A stretch of 64,000 bases of DNA from Chitinophagaceae bacterium (GCA_022843585.1 JALHNJ010000007.1:62001-126000), one strand, 5' to 3'. Positions 24,748-33,686 are shown, numbered from the stretch's first letter. Translations and numbers: made by a program. Notes: generated from the sequence alone by a model not told the origin.

Positions 24748-26100
24748 ATGGCTGTTGTTGATTTAATAATGCCGAAACTGGGTGAAAGTATAATGGAAGC
24801 AACCGTGTTGAAATGGTTCAAACAACCCGGCGACGAAGTAAAAATGGATGAAACTGTATTGGAAATTGCTACCGATAAAGTAGACAGTGAAGTGCCGAGC
24901 ACCGCAGCCGGTGTAATTGAAGAGATTTTATTTAATGTAAATGATGTGGTTCCGATCGGAACAGTGATCGCAAAGATCAGAACTTCTGCTACGAGTGATG
25001 AGCCACGAATGGCGAGTAACACACCCACAACTCCAGTGGTTGAAAAAGTTCAAGACGCAGTGGTTGTAGAAACTACTCAACCACAAACGGCTCCTTCGGA
25101 AGGCTCAGGATTCAAACCACAAACTAATTCCGGATCTCGTTTCTACTCTCCCCTTGTATTAAATATCGCCGCTAGCGAAGGTGTGAGCATGACGGAATTG
25201 GAAAATATTCCAGGGACTGGTAATGAAGGGCGGGTGACGAAGAAAGATATTTTGCAGTATGTGAGCGGAAGAAAGTCTGGAGTTAGGAGTCAGGAATCAG
25301 GAGCCAAGAACTCCGAAATGATAATACCTGTTTCAAGAGTAGAGGCACAACAAGAAACTGGCAACCAGCAACAGGTAACTAAATTTCAAGGAAATGTGGA
25401 GATCATTGAAATGGATCGGATGCGTAAATTGATCGCTGATCATATGGTTCGCAGCAAGCATACCAGTCCGCATGTTACCAGTTTTACCGAAGCTGATGTT
25501 ACTAATTTAGTGCAGTGGAGAGACCGTGTGAAAAAAGATTTTGAAAAAAGAGAAAATACAAAGATCACTTTCACCCCGTTGTTCATAGAAGCAATCGTTC
25601 GATGCATTAAAAGATTCCCATTGATCAATAGTTCGCTGGATGGTTATAATATCATTGTGAAAAAAGATATTAATATCGGAATGGCTACGGCCTTGCCAAG
25701 TGGTAATTTGATCGTTCCGGTCATTAAAAATGCGGACCAGTTGAATTTGGTTGGCCTTACTAAACAAGTAAATGGATTGGCCGATGCGGCCCGCAACGGA
25801 AAACTAAAAGTTGACGATACAACTGGTGGCACTTTTACATTGACCAATGTGGGAACCTTTGGTAGTTTAATGGGAACACCTATCATTAACCAACCACAGG
25901 TCGCTATTATGGCGGTAGGCGCCATTAAAAAACGTCCCGTTGTGATCGAAACACCTGCCGGCGATAGCATTGCCATCCGCCACATGATGTACCTCAGCAT
26001 GAGCTACGATCATCGCATTGTGGATGGAAGCCTTGGTGCTACTTTTTTAACAGCTGTTGCGAAGGAGTTGGAAAATTTTAAAAGTGACAGGGAGTATTAA
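24748..26100 (+). CDS. 2-oxoacid dehydrogenase acyltransferase (E2)
   Basis: 450 aa. The lipoyl domain (1-80) has its modified Lys44 in EIATDKVDSEV. The peripheral-subunit-binding domain is at ~130-170 (LVLNIAASEG...GTGNEGRVTKKDIL). The C-terminal catalytic domain ends with SYDHRIVDGSLGATFL (HxxxDG motif, catalytic His). It transfers the acyl group to CoA in a pyruvate, 2-oxoglutarate or branched-chain complex; the sequence alone does not say which. Neither E1 nor E3 is adjacent (E3 is at 7.3 kb). The two flexible linkers carry repeat-derived sequence: a CCTTCGGAAGG motif at 25093-25103 and four tandem GGAGTCA-type heptamers at 25279-25306. Confidence 0.92.
   Translation: MAVVDLIMPKLGESIMEATVLKWFKQPGDEVKMDETVLEIATDKVDSEVPSTAAGVIEEILFNVNDVVPIGTVIAKIRTSATSDEPRMASNTPTTPVVEKVQDAVVVETTQPQTAPSEGSGFKPQTNSGSRFYSPLVLNIAASEGVSMTELENIPGTGNEGRVTKKDILQYVSGRKSGVRSQESGAKNSEMIIPVSRVEAQQETGNQQQVTKFQGNVEIIEMDRMRKLIADHMVRSKHTSPHVTSFTEADVTNLVQWRDRVKKDFEKRENTKITFTPLFIEAIVRCIKRFPLINSSLDGYNIIVKKDINIGMATALPSGNLIVPVIKNADQLNLVGLTKQVNGLADAARNGKLKVDDTTGGTFTLTNVGTFGSLMGTPIINQPQVAIMAVGAIKKRPVVIETPAGDSIAIRHMMYLSMSYDHRIVDGSLGATFLTAVAKELENFKSDREY
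25279..25306 (+). repeat. Four tandem 7-bp units inside the E2 linker
   Basis: GGAGTTA, GGAGTCA, GGAATCA and GGAGCCA in a row. They encode SGVRSQESGA in the linker between the E3-binding and catalytic domains. 28 bp is not a multiple of three, so unit loss or gain would shift the frame unless compensated. Confidence 0.75.
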
Positions 26101-26152
26101 CCGCTGATTAAAGAATTAATTTGATTAACGCTGATAGTTAAATAACAACATT

Positions 26153-26182
26153 AATCGTACAAACTACTTGTACGATTTTTTT
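26153..26182 (+). terminator. Intrinsic terminator after the E2 gene
   Basis: AATCGTACAA (26153-26162), 5-nt loop, TTGTACGATT (26168-26177), then a T7 run to 26182. Confidence 0.9.
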
Positions 26183-26208
26183 ATTTTGCCATCGTCCATT
26201 TCTCTGGG

Positions 26209-26251
26209 CATCGTTCCTTGCGTCGCACACTTCAACGGCATTAACACGGAT
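26209..26251 (-). repeat. GTGCGACGCAA repeat, copy B (right flank of the E2 gene)
   Basis: Inverted counterpart of 24668-24701 (33/34 identical). It continues into GGAACGATGCCC on its minus strand, shared with the 34.62 kb copy. Confidence 0.85.
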
Positions 26252-26275
26252 AAGCATTTTCAAATACCCTGTACT

Positions 26276-26312
26276 CGTTGCGACTTTGCTCCTTTGCGTC
26301 TTTGCGAGAAAA
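26276..26312 (-). repeat. CTCGCAAAG repeat, copy 3
   Basis: On the minus strand CTCGCAAAGACGCAAAGG, the same unit as at 6274 and 21275. A fragment (CTTTGCGTCTTTTTTG) recurs at 26875-26890, between the phosphatase and the next gene. Confidence 0.75.
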
Positions 26313-26323
26313 CTTATCGGGAT

Positions 26324-26833
26324 TTATTCAGTAGGCACTCCGTAAGTCCTCCCCTTGAAAATATACTTACTGCCCTTTCTTTTTATTTCATACAGGTTAT
26401 CATAGTCTGTATCTTTTAGATCGCCGGGAACAACTGTGGAACCGGTTAGCATATTGGCAATATCATCAATCGTGTTAGAATGGCCAACCACCAATATATC
26501 CCCTTTCTTTATTGATTTCAACTTTTGAATAAATGCAGTTGCCGAATCTTTGCCGGGGCTATAAAATTCTGTTTGCACTTTATCCAGATACTCATCCAAT
26601 GGTTTTGCAGTACCCGTAGTTCGCTTAAATTTTGTAGAAAATATGTACTTGATGTTTTTGCTTTTAAGCTCTTCTTTCAACGCCAAAGCTCTTTCATTTC
26701 CTGCGTCGCTTAGCTCTACATCGCTGCTCATATTGGCAGCGGCCACCGTCTTTTCGCCATGGCGAACAATATAGATGGTATTTCCACAAGAACTAATAAA
26801 AAACAACCCTGCTGCGAATAATAAATATTTCAT
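26324..26833 (-). CDS. SixA/PhoE-like histidine phosphatase, lipoprotein
   Basis: 169 aa. A lipoprotein signal with lipobox SSC (residues 14-16) and then the histidine-phosphatase start IYIVRHGEK (RHG at 24-26), with a second catalytic His in VVGHSNTIDDIAN. Length and motifs fit the SixA-like subfamily (phosphohistidine phosphatase or phosphoglycerate-mutase fold). A lipid-anchored phosphatase acts outside the cytoplasm, so phospho-donor proteins of the usual SixA kind would not be its substrate; a small phosphorylated metabolite or sugar phosphate is more plausible. Divergent from the next gene. Confidence 0.8.
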   Translation of the reverse strand: MKYLLFAAGLFFISSCGNTIYIVRHGEKTVAAANMSSDVELSDAGNERALALKEELKSKNIKYIFSTKFKRTTGTAKPLDEYLDKVQTEFYSPGKDSATAFIQKLKSIKKGDILVVGHSNTIDDIANMLTGSTVVPGDLKDTDYDNLYEIKRKGSKYIFKGRTYGVPTE

Positions 26834-26922
26834 AATAATTTCTTTAACAATCTAAAATTAAACTACTCTTTCATTCTTTGCGTCTTTTTTGTAAATTAGT
26901 TATACTAAACCCAGATAACACT

Positions 26923-27639
26923 ATGAAATCATTATCAGAAACCTGGTTCGCCGAAGGCCGTATTGATTTTGAATTGAAGAAATACACCCTCCTCGCCTAC
27001 CTGCAGGAAGTAAACAAATACTTCAACGAAAATAAGTTGTACCCGCAACTGGCCGACATGGTCTTCCATTATAACAACATTGTCGCCTTCCGGGAAAATA
27101 AGAAATACCTGCAAGAGCATTTTCCTAAGAAAATGACCGGCATACAAATGGAAAAACTACAATTGCTTTACCAGCAAATGATAGAAGATGATGAACTGAT
27201 GCAGGAGTTGGAAGATATTATTCACTATGCCGCCGGCAAAATGAAAACAACCATCCAGAATGCTACCGGTATTTATGAGTTTGTAGAAGAGCAAATTGAA
27301 ATAACTCCCATTGGCATTATTCCATTGGATATACAGGAAGGCTATTTCTTTTTAAGTAGTGGCAATACCAAAGAAACAAGTGTGTATCACTACCGTCTTT
27401 CCATTTTTGAAAAACATGATGAAAAATACCGTAGCATCAGAACATTATTTATTGATAACTGGCAGCGGGGTATTTCTCACACTTATGAAAATATTAAATC
27501 AGAATTGATACGACGCTGGAAAGACCTTCCCAACCCGGCAGTATATGCTATTGAAACGGAATTGAATTTTCCGGTGGATGAAACTTTATTACCAGTAGCC
27601 AAGAGAAGTTTGGTGAAGTTTATTTCTACGGCTGCTTAA
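26923..27639 (+). CDS. Conserved hypothetical protein
   Basis: 238 aa from the ATG at 26923 (MKSLSETWFAEGRIDFELKK). An in-frame ATG at 26878 would add 15 residues and sits inside a repeat fragment, so I choose the later start. A helical first half (LADMVFHYNNIVAFRENKKYL; MEKLQLLYQQMIEDDELMQ) leads to a more mixed second half with EQIEITPIGIIPLDIQEGYF and VDETLLPVAKRSLVKFIS. It has no signal or membrane segment, so it is cytoplasmic. I recognise it only as a conserved protein of Chitinophagaceae and cannot give a function. Confidence 0.6.
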   Translation: MKSLSETWFAEGRIDFELKKYTLLAYLQEVNKYFNENKLYPQLADMVFHYNNIVAFRENKKYLQEHFPKKMTGIQMEKLQLLYQQMIEDDELMQELEDIIHYAAGKMKTTIQNATGIYEFVEEQIEITPIGIIPLDIQEGYFFLSSGNTKETSVYHYRLSIFEKHDEKYRSIRTLFIDNWQRGISHTYENIKSELIRRWKDLPNPAVYAIETELNFPVDETLLPVAKRSLVKFISTAA

Positions 27640-27642
27640 TAA

Positions 27643-27670
27643 GGATGCCACGGTTAAAACCGTGGCATCC
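27643..27670. terminator. Bidirectional hairpin between convergent genes
   Basis: Perfect 11-bp stem GGATGCCACGG/CCGTGGCATCC with loop TTAAAA. It serves both the plus-strand hypothetical gene and the minus-strand S9 peptidase. No long T-run follows on either side. Confidence 0.7.
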
Positions 27671-27695
27671 TATACATACATGATAACGGATTAAC

Positions 27696-30644
27696 TTATT
27701 CCACAATTTCCAATCCCCAATCTTTTCCTTTCTTTACTGCTGGAACACCTTCGGTGATCCATTTAGCAGGCTTCTCTCCTTTTAACAACCAGTCGAAGAA
27801 TTGTTGCTCTCTTATTTGAATATCTTTTTTATTCTTTCTTTCTACCAGGTTGTGTGCTTCGCCATTATAGTTCAGCATCCATACTTTTTTATTCATTCTG
27901 CGCATTGCAGTAAATAATTCTATGCCCTGGTACCAGGGAACAGCACCATCTGCATCATTGTGCATGATTACCATTGGTGTTTTAATTTTTGGCACATGAA
28001 AAAGGGGTGAGTTCAAAATATATAAATTTTGCTTTTCCCATAATGTCGCTCCAATTCGGCTTTGTGTTTTTTCGTACTGAAATTGGCGGTTGATACCACC
28101 TTCCCAACGGATACCACCGTATGCACTGGTCATATTTGCAACTGGCGCACCAGACCAGGCGGCTTTGAACATATCAGTCATAGTAACTAATTGTGCCACC
28201 TGAATACCACCCCAGCTTTGTCCTTGTATGCCGATATTAGCACCATCAATCCATTTGTTTTTTGCAATCAGATCTTTGGCCGCACTCACTACATAATCAT
28301 AGGCACTTTTGGCAGGGTAGCCAATGGTATAATGAATATCCGGGGAGAAAACTACATATCCACGACTTACAAAGAAAGAAATATTCAACCGGCTACCAGT
28401 TGGTGTTGGTGGAATATAACCATGTAATGTTTCAGAATGTGTTTCATAGAAATACATGATCATTGGGTATTTTTTTGTCGGATCAAAATTTTCGGGCTTA
28501 TATAAAATACCTTCTGACATTTTTCCATTGAATGCTTTCCATTTGTATAGCTCTGCTGTACCCCAATTGTAATCTTTTTGCTGCGGGTTGGTAGAGTACA
28601 ATTTTGTTTCACCGGATAAATCACTACTTACAAATAACTCTGGAGAAACTTCATAACTCTCTTTCGTGTAAATATATTTATCAGCATCCTTAGCTTTAGC
28701 AGGATTTCCTACCGATGCTTTTACTTTTGATAATTGAACAGGTAGCATTTTAGATAATAACTTATAACTGGCAAAACCATCTTCTTTACCTGTTTCACTA
28801 AATGTTTGTAATAATAAGGTCTGACCTGGTTTCACAAAACGTTCCTCCCTGTCAGTTGAGACATAGCGATACCGGGTTTTAGTTTTGCGTCCCTGACCGC
28901 CAGTAATTAACAATGGAGCCATTTTCCCTCTTGGGTCCACCTGCCAAACATCGTATCGATCATACACAAATAAGGCATCATCATTCTCCTGCCATCGCAT
29001 TATTCCGTGAGGAGAAGGATCGCTTGGCGAATCATGATCCTCATCATACAAAGGCAATTTTATTTTAGCCGTAATATTTCTTGCAGAATCGCCATCCCAG
29101 GCAAAATAATGTCTTGCTTTACTGTCATACCACATGATATATTTTCCAGCAGGGGAAATCATCTGCGGAGCAATGAAACCAGTCATATCTTTTTTTACCA
29201 ATTTGGTAGTTCCCTCATTTATATTAATGGCATAGATATCTTTTTTGGTATTACCGGTCCATTGACTTTCTATTCTTTTTCCAAAATCCGTTACTCCTAC
29301 AAATTGATCCCCATCACCTTCGTTGGTTTGATATACCGTTGGCAATTGTTCTGTTGCCAACTGCTTCAGCGTTTTATTATCAAATTGGTAAACGGCCAGG
29401 TAGTTGGTTTGCAGATCTCTTTGCAAGCGGCTTAACTGTGTAGTTTGTAAATAATCATCATTGTAATGCCATACGTCCACTTTCACAAGATCAATATCTA
29501 TCAAAGTAGTATCCTTTGGTGGTTGTATCGGTGCTGTTCCAAAGAACAATCGCTTACCCGATTTGCTGAAACTAACATTTCCAAACTCACTTATCGTCAT
29601 TCCTAATTGCATACCTACCGAATTTTTATCGGCCAACATGGTTGCACTATCCATTCCTGCAGTGTAATACCAGAGCTTATAGAATTTTTGTAATTCTTTT
29701 GGTTTCGCATCTCTTTCTGCCAAATAAGCAACTTGAGAACCATCTTCAGAAAAAGAGAAGTTCTTAAAATCATTGCCGCCTTTACTCAATAGAATTGTTT
29801 TACCTTCTTTTAAATCATAAAGAGATACAGATTGTTTGCTTAAAGAATCTTTAGGATTTTTTGCTTGCTCAATAATCAGCTTCTGTCCTTTTTTACTAAA
29901 ACTATATTCCAACACATTGCTAAAAATTTTCTCTTTCCCATCTATTAGATTCCTCACCACCAAATCTGTTCCTGCATCAACGGGACCGGAAGGTGTTTCG
30001 TCGCCTTCTGCATCAATGTTTGAGTCGGGAGTCAATACGCCTTCATCATCACTATCATCCCGGTTCTTTTTTTTCTTTTCTGGTATTGTAGCAATCACTT
30101 GCTTTAGAGAATCAATTACTTTACCGAGACTATCAGCAATTCGTTTATCAGTATTATCTGGTTTTTTGGGTGCTTCTTTTTTCTCAATTGTTTTTTCCAA
30201 ATGATAAGCTACCCAACCTGCTTCTTTCTCCGGTACTTTATAATTTTTTACTCTGGGCAATTTCCAAACACTGTCTTTGCCTAGTTCAACAATAGCAAAA
30301 GAATCTTTTGGCATATCGTCGGGTCTTTTCTTTTTGATGCGGGCATCTCTGGTGTCTTTAAAAACGGGTTTAATACGAAATACAGCATAGCGGCTGTCTT
30401 CTGTTATTACCACATTATATCCACGGGCAATTACTTTTTTGTAGCCTGCGTCTGATGATTGTATCACCAGTTCATTATCACCTTCCTGCGGATTGATAGA
30501 ATATACTACCCATTTACCATCATTACTGATCATTCGTTCACCGATGCTTTGCCAGCTATCGTAGACGGAATGATCCAATGGTTTTTTTTGTGCAAATACT
30601 GAAGTTGCCAATAGCAACATTGAAATACTAAAGAGGAGCCTCAT
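27696..30644 (-). CDS. S9-family serine peptidase (prolyl-oligopeptidase/DPP-type), exported
   Basis: 982 aa from ATG 30644, whose product begins with a signal peptide (MRLLFSISMLLLATSVFA). The frame runs 22 codons further upstream, but that part lacks a signal. A beta-propeller region covers the first ~700 residues and the alpha/beta-hydrolase is C-terminal with nucleophile motif GQSWGG, Asp in HNDADGAVPW and His in GEAHNL. A ~40-residue acidic/basic low-complexity insert lies near residues 180-230 (DDSDDEG). The family cleaves peptides after Pro or Ala; the specificity here is not assigned. It is periplasmic or surface exposed. Confidence 0.9.
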   Translation of the reverse strand: MRLLFSISMLLLATSVFAQKKPLDHSVYDSWQSIGERMISNDGKWVVYSINPQEGDNELVIQSSDAGYKKVIARGYNVVITEDSRYAVFRIKPVFKDTRDARIKKKRPDDMPKDSFAIVELGKDSVWKLPRVKNYKVPEKEAGWVAYHLEKTIEKKEAPKKPDNTDKRIADSLGKVIDSLKQVIATIPEKKKKNRDDSDDEGVLTPDSNIDAEGDETPSGPVDAGTDLVVRNLIDGKEKIFSNVLEYSFSKKGQKLIIEQAKNPKDSLSKQSVSLYDLKEGKTILLSKGGNDFKNFSFSEDGSQVAYLAERDAKPKELQKFYKLWYYTAGMDSATMLADKNSVGMQLGMTISEFGNVSFSKSGKRLFFGTAPIQPPKDTTLIDIDLVKVDVWHYNDDYLQTTQLSRLQRDLQTNYLAVYQFDNKTLKQLATEQLPTVYQTNEGDGDQFVGVTDFGKRIESQWTGNTKKDIYAININEGTTKLVKKDMTGFIAPQMISPAGKYIMWYDSKARHYFAWDGDSARNITAKIKLPLYDEDHDSPSDPSPHGIMRWQENDDALFVYDRYDVWQVDPRGKMAPLLITGGQGRKTKTRYRYVSTDREERFVKPGQTLLLQTFSETGKEDGFASYKLLSKMLPVQLSKVKASVGNPAKAKDADKYIYTKESYEVSPELFVSSDLSGETKLYSTNPQQKDYNWGTAELYKWKAFNGKMSEGILYKPENFDPTKKYPMIMYFYETHSETLHGYIPPTPTGSRLNISFFVSRGYVVFSPDIHYTIGYPAKSAYDYVVSAAKDLIAKNKWIDGANIGIQGQSWGGIQVAQLVTMTDMFKAAWSGAPVANMTSAYGGIRWEGGINRQFQYEKTQSRIGATLWEKQNLYILNSPLFHVPKIKTPMVIMHNDADGAVPWYQGIELFTAMRRMNKKVWMLNYNGEAHNLVERKNKKDIQIREQQFFDWLLKGEKPAKWITEGVPAVKKGKDWGLEIVE

Positions 30645-30690
30645 AAAAAATAGTTTTGAAGGCTCTAAAGATAATGGGGAATCAGGAATA

Positions 30691-31548
30691 TTATTCAGGC
30701 TTTTTACCAACGATAAGTCCGTATTGCCATAAACCTTTTTTCAGGCCGTTGTATTGATAGCGGCAAGCTTTGATATTGTTTTTTTGCATATCTGTTGCTG
30801 GTTTTGAGAAATTGATCTTCTTCCAGAGTAAATACAAGCTGGCTAAGTAGTAAAACCGGTATAAGCGGCGGGAAGAATGAGCTGCTTCTTTAGAAATATT
30901 ACGATAATTAATATTTGTAAAGCCTTCATTGCTCATAAAAGATTGAAATCGTTCAGGAGATTCTAAGTAGTTAACCAGCCAGCCATCTATCCAATTCCTG
31001 ATTATTGGGTGTTCATTATTTTCAAACCGAGTTACAAATCCATCGGCCACCACTAACCTTCCGCCTGGTTTTAATAACCGAAATGCTTCTTTAATAAATT
31101 GCTCTTTGCTGTCTGCATAGCAAATACTTTCACATCCCCACACTACATCAAAACTTGCATCAGGAAAATCCGTCATGCAATAATTCATCACTTTGAAGTT
31201 GACCAGATGATGTACGCCTCTTTTTTCTGCGTTAGTGTGGGCCTGTTGTACTTGTCGTTCACTTAAAGTGATACCTGTTACTTTGCATCCAATTGTTGAA
31301 GCCATAAAAATGCTGCTACCTCCTACTCCGCATCCGGCATCTAATACATGGTCGGTTGATTTTATGGCTGCGGCTTCTATCATTACTTCATTCATACGAA
31401 GTAGTGATTCAGGAAAAGATCTTACTTTTTTATCCCAGTAGCCGTAATGAATAGCCAGGCTGTTATTCATATCCCAGGAATCTTTGTACGCATTTTCTGT
31501 GTCCTTATAGTATTGTATGATGTTGTTGTGATAATCAGTCGGCTGCAT
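30691..31548 (-). CDS. Class I SAM methyltransferase (cyclopropane/tocopherol-type small-molecule)
   Basis: 285 aa. SAM motif I VLDAGCGVGGSSIF near residues 68-82, motif II region DASFDVVWGCESICYADS, motif III LLKPGGRLVVADGF. The N-terminus NNIIQYYKDTENAYKDSWD and the WDM-HYGYWD segment resemble gamma-tocopherol/sarcosine-type methyltransferases; the substrate is unknown. The gene overlaps the upstream EamA transporter by 14 bp, so the two are translationally coupled and may serve one metabolite. Confidence 0.8.
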   Translation of the reverse strand: MQPTDYHNNIIQYYKDTENAYKDSWDMNNSLAIHYGYWDKKVRSFPESLLRMNEVMIEAAAIKSTDHVLDAGCGVGGSSIFMASTIGCKVTGITLSERQVQQAHTNAEKRGVHHLVNFKVMNYCMTDFPDASFDVVWGCESICYADSKEQFIKEAFRLLKPGGRLVVADGFVTRFENNEHPIIRNWIDGWLVNYLESPERFQSFMSNEGFTNINYRNISKEAAHSSRRLYRFYYLASLYLLWKKINFSKPATDMQKNNIKACRYQYNGLKKGLWQYGLIVGKKPE

Positions 31549-32428
31549 GTTGTGTTAATTTTCGTTCTTCCCGTACCAGTAAAATAACATGAGTGATCAA
31601 TGCAATAGCAATAATTGCAAAACCAATATAAAACCATTTGCTGAGCAACTCGTTTTCGTTGTACACAGCAAAGGCTAGTAAGATTCCATAAACAGGCTCC
31701 AGGTTGAAAGTGAGGTTTACTGTAAACGCAGACAATCGTTTCAATGCATAACCTGAAAGTTGAAATGCAATGACTGAGCAAAACCATGAAAGCACCAGCA
31801 ACCAACCCAGATTTTCAAGGCTTGGCAAAAAAGTTTCTGTAGGAAACTGTTGTAAATAAAAAGGAAGCAATATTGATAACGTTAGGAAGCCGCCGGTTTG
31901 CTGCCAGGTAAGCATTGTTTCTACATTCATCCTTTTTAAAAACTCCCGGTTGTAAATAGGAAACAGGGATGCTAATATTGCGGATATGATACCGATAATG
32001 ATGCCGGTTTTATATTGCTCATCAAAATGGAAGATGACGTAAATACCGACAATTGTAATTATACCTAAGAATAATTCCATCCAATTAATTCTTTTCTTCA
32101 ATATAAATGGCTCAAATAGTGCAGTAAAAAAACTTATGGATGAAAAACAAACTAATGCCACCGACACATTTGCATATTTAATAGAACCATAAAAAGTAAC
32201 CCAGTGCATAGCAGCAATAAAACCAACGGCAGCAATTTTTAAAATATCAATGGCCGGGATCTTTTTTATTTTCTTCATCAGCCCAAATAGAATCCACATG
32301 GTGACTGCGGTCAATAAAAGCCGGTACCAAACGATCATGCCTTCATTCAAAGTGATAAGCCGGCCTAATATGCCAGTAAAGCCAGCTAAGAAAACAGCTA
32401 TATGAAGTTGGATGAAGGCTTTTTTCAT
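31535..32428 (-). CDS. EamA/DMT-family transporter
   Basis: 297 aa with ten predicted transmembrane helices in two five-helix repeats, the EamA (drug/metabolite transporter, RhaT-like) layout. Visible are FLAGFTGILGRLITLNEGM at the start and a Lys/Arg-rich C-terminal end. These proteins export or import metabolites such as amino acids or purines. The gene's 3' end overlaps the methyltransferase by 14 bp. Confidence 0.85.
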   Translation of the reverse strand: MKKAFIQLHIAVFLAGFTGILGRLITLNEGMIVWYRLLLTAVTMWILFGLMKKIKKIPAIDILKIAAVGFIAAMHWVTFYGSIKYANVSVALVCFSSISFFTALFEPFILKKRINWMELFLGIITIVGIYVIFHFDEQYKTGIIIGIISAILASLFPIYNREFLKRMNVETMLTWQQTGGFLTLSILLPFYLQQFPTETFLPSLENLGWLLVLSWFCSVIAFQLSGYALKRLSAFTVNLTFNLEPVYGILLAFAVYNENELLSKWFYIGFAIIAIALITHVILLVREERKLTQHAAD

Positions 32429-32610
32429 TGAGGCTCTAAACTAAGAAAAAGACCCCACCCAACAATTAATACGAATATCAACAACTCCGTTCCCTTCTCC
32501 TTGAGAAGAGGGTGGAAGTATTTCCGAATTTTATGAATATTGATGGGTGAGGTATTATTTGCACTACAATACCTGATACTATTAAATGACACTTGCAAAA
32601 TGCCGAATAG

Positions 32611-32703
32611 AACCTGCCTGACGGCAGACAGGTTACCGAACGATGAAGAGCCTGCCTGTCGGCAGACAGGTGCGACGCAACAGAAGAGGAAAGTAGCAAT
32701 GCA
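32611..32703 (+). repeat. Cluster of two CCTGCCTG palindromes and a GTGCGACGCAA copy
   Basis: AACCTGCCTGACGGCAGACAGG (32611 on) and CCTGCCTGTCGGCAGACAGG (32651-32670) are palindromes of the type inserted in ppk1. The second is joined directly to TGCGACGCAACAGAAG and then AGTAGCAATGC, matching 24691-24722. The spacer 32429-32718 between EamA and the GT2 gene holds nothing else I can name. Confidence 0.85.
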
Positions 32704-32718
32704 GCTAGGTAAATAAAA

Positions 32719-33516
32719 TTACTCTGCTACCACCTCATTTTGATGAAGAGCCTTAACCGAACCGGTTACGACTTTAGTTTTTTTTACCCTCTTTCTATAA
32801 TTGGTAAACAGGCTGTGCCAGCGGAGCTTAAGTACTCCTAGAATTCCTTCTTTTACAATGCCTTTGTTCATTTTAGAAACACCATAAGCTCTGTCCTGGA
32901 AAATGATGGGTACTTCTTTTAATTTGAAACCAAGTTTCCAGGTGGCAAATTTCATTTCGATCTGGAAGGCATACCCTACAAATCTTATTTCATCGAGATT
33001 GATGGTTTCCAAAACTTCTTTTTTATAGCAAACAAAACCTGCAGTCGGATCTTTAACCGGCATCCAGGTTATCATTCTTGTATATAATGAAGCCCCTTTC
33101 GATAAGGCGATCCTGTTTTTGGGCCAGTTAACAACGCCGCCACCTTTTACATATCTTGACCCAATGGCCAGATCAGCACCTTCATTTTTGCAGGCACTGT
33201 ATAATCGTGGCAGGTCTTTGGGATTATGTGAAAAATCTGCATCGATCTCAAATATATATTGATAATCTTTTTCAATGGCCCACTTAAAGCCATGAATGTA
33301 AGCGGTACCTAAACCAAGTTTACCGGTTCGTTCTTCTATAAATAATTGACCAGAAAATTTAGATTGTAACTCTTTTACGATTGCGGCAGTGCCATCAGGT
33401 GAGCCATCATCAATCACCAAAATATGAAAGCCTTCTCCAAGGTTGAAGATGGCATGAAGAATACTACTGATATTCTCTTTTTCATTAAAAGTTGGTATGA
33501 TAACTAATTTCTCCAC
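32719..33516 (-). CDS. GT2 glycosyltransferase, polyprenyl-phosphate mannose synthase-like
   Basis: 265 aa. The GT2 start VIIPTFNEKENISSILHAI is followed by the donor-binding FEIDADFSHNPKDLPRL (DxD-type) and SRYVKGGGVVNWPKNRIALS, the segment typical of dolichol-/undecaprenyl-phosphate mannose synthases. There is no C-terminal membrane domain; the last ~35 residues are basic. It would load a sugar on a lipid carrier for O-mannosylation or surface glycans. It is transcribed alone. Confidence 0.85.
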   Translation of the reverse strand: MEKLVIIPTFNEKENISSILHAIFNLGEGFHILVIDDGSPDGTAAIVKELQSKFSGQLFIEERTGKLGLGTAYIHGFKWAIEKDYQYIFEIDADFSHNPKDLPRLYSACKNEGADLAIGSRYVKGGGVVNWPKNRIALSKGASLYTRMITWMPVKDPTAGFVCYKKEVLETINLDEIRFVGYAFQIEMKFATWKLGFKLKEVPIIFQDRAYGVSKMNKGIVKEGILGVLKLRWHSLFTNYRKRVKKTKVVTGSVKALHQNEVVAE

Positions 33517-33686
33517 TAATACTCCAAATGGTTCGTAACGAATTTACAATAATAGGAAGTAGCAAACCTGTTAATTTTTTTGCTGTGAATAATTTGATTA
33601 TAACTGCCACAAGGAATTCGCCGCAGCCGTCCATCCGCTACTGTATGCATTTAATTACGGCTCATTTCACAGGTTATTAGCATTCA

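Noticed and set aside
24668-26251. Insertion sequence around the E2 gene
   Set aside because: No transposase and no target-site duplication seen; the repeat family has other copies outside.
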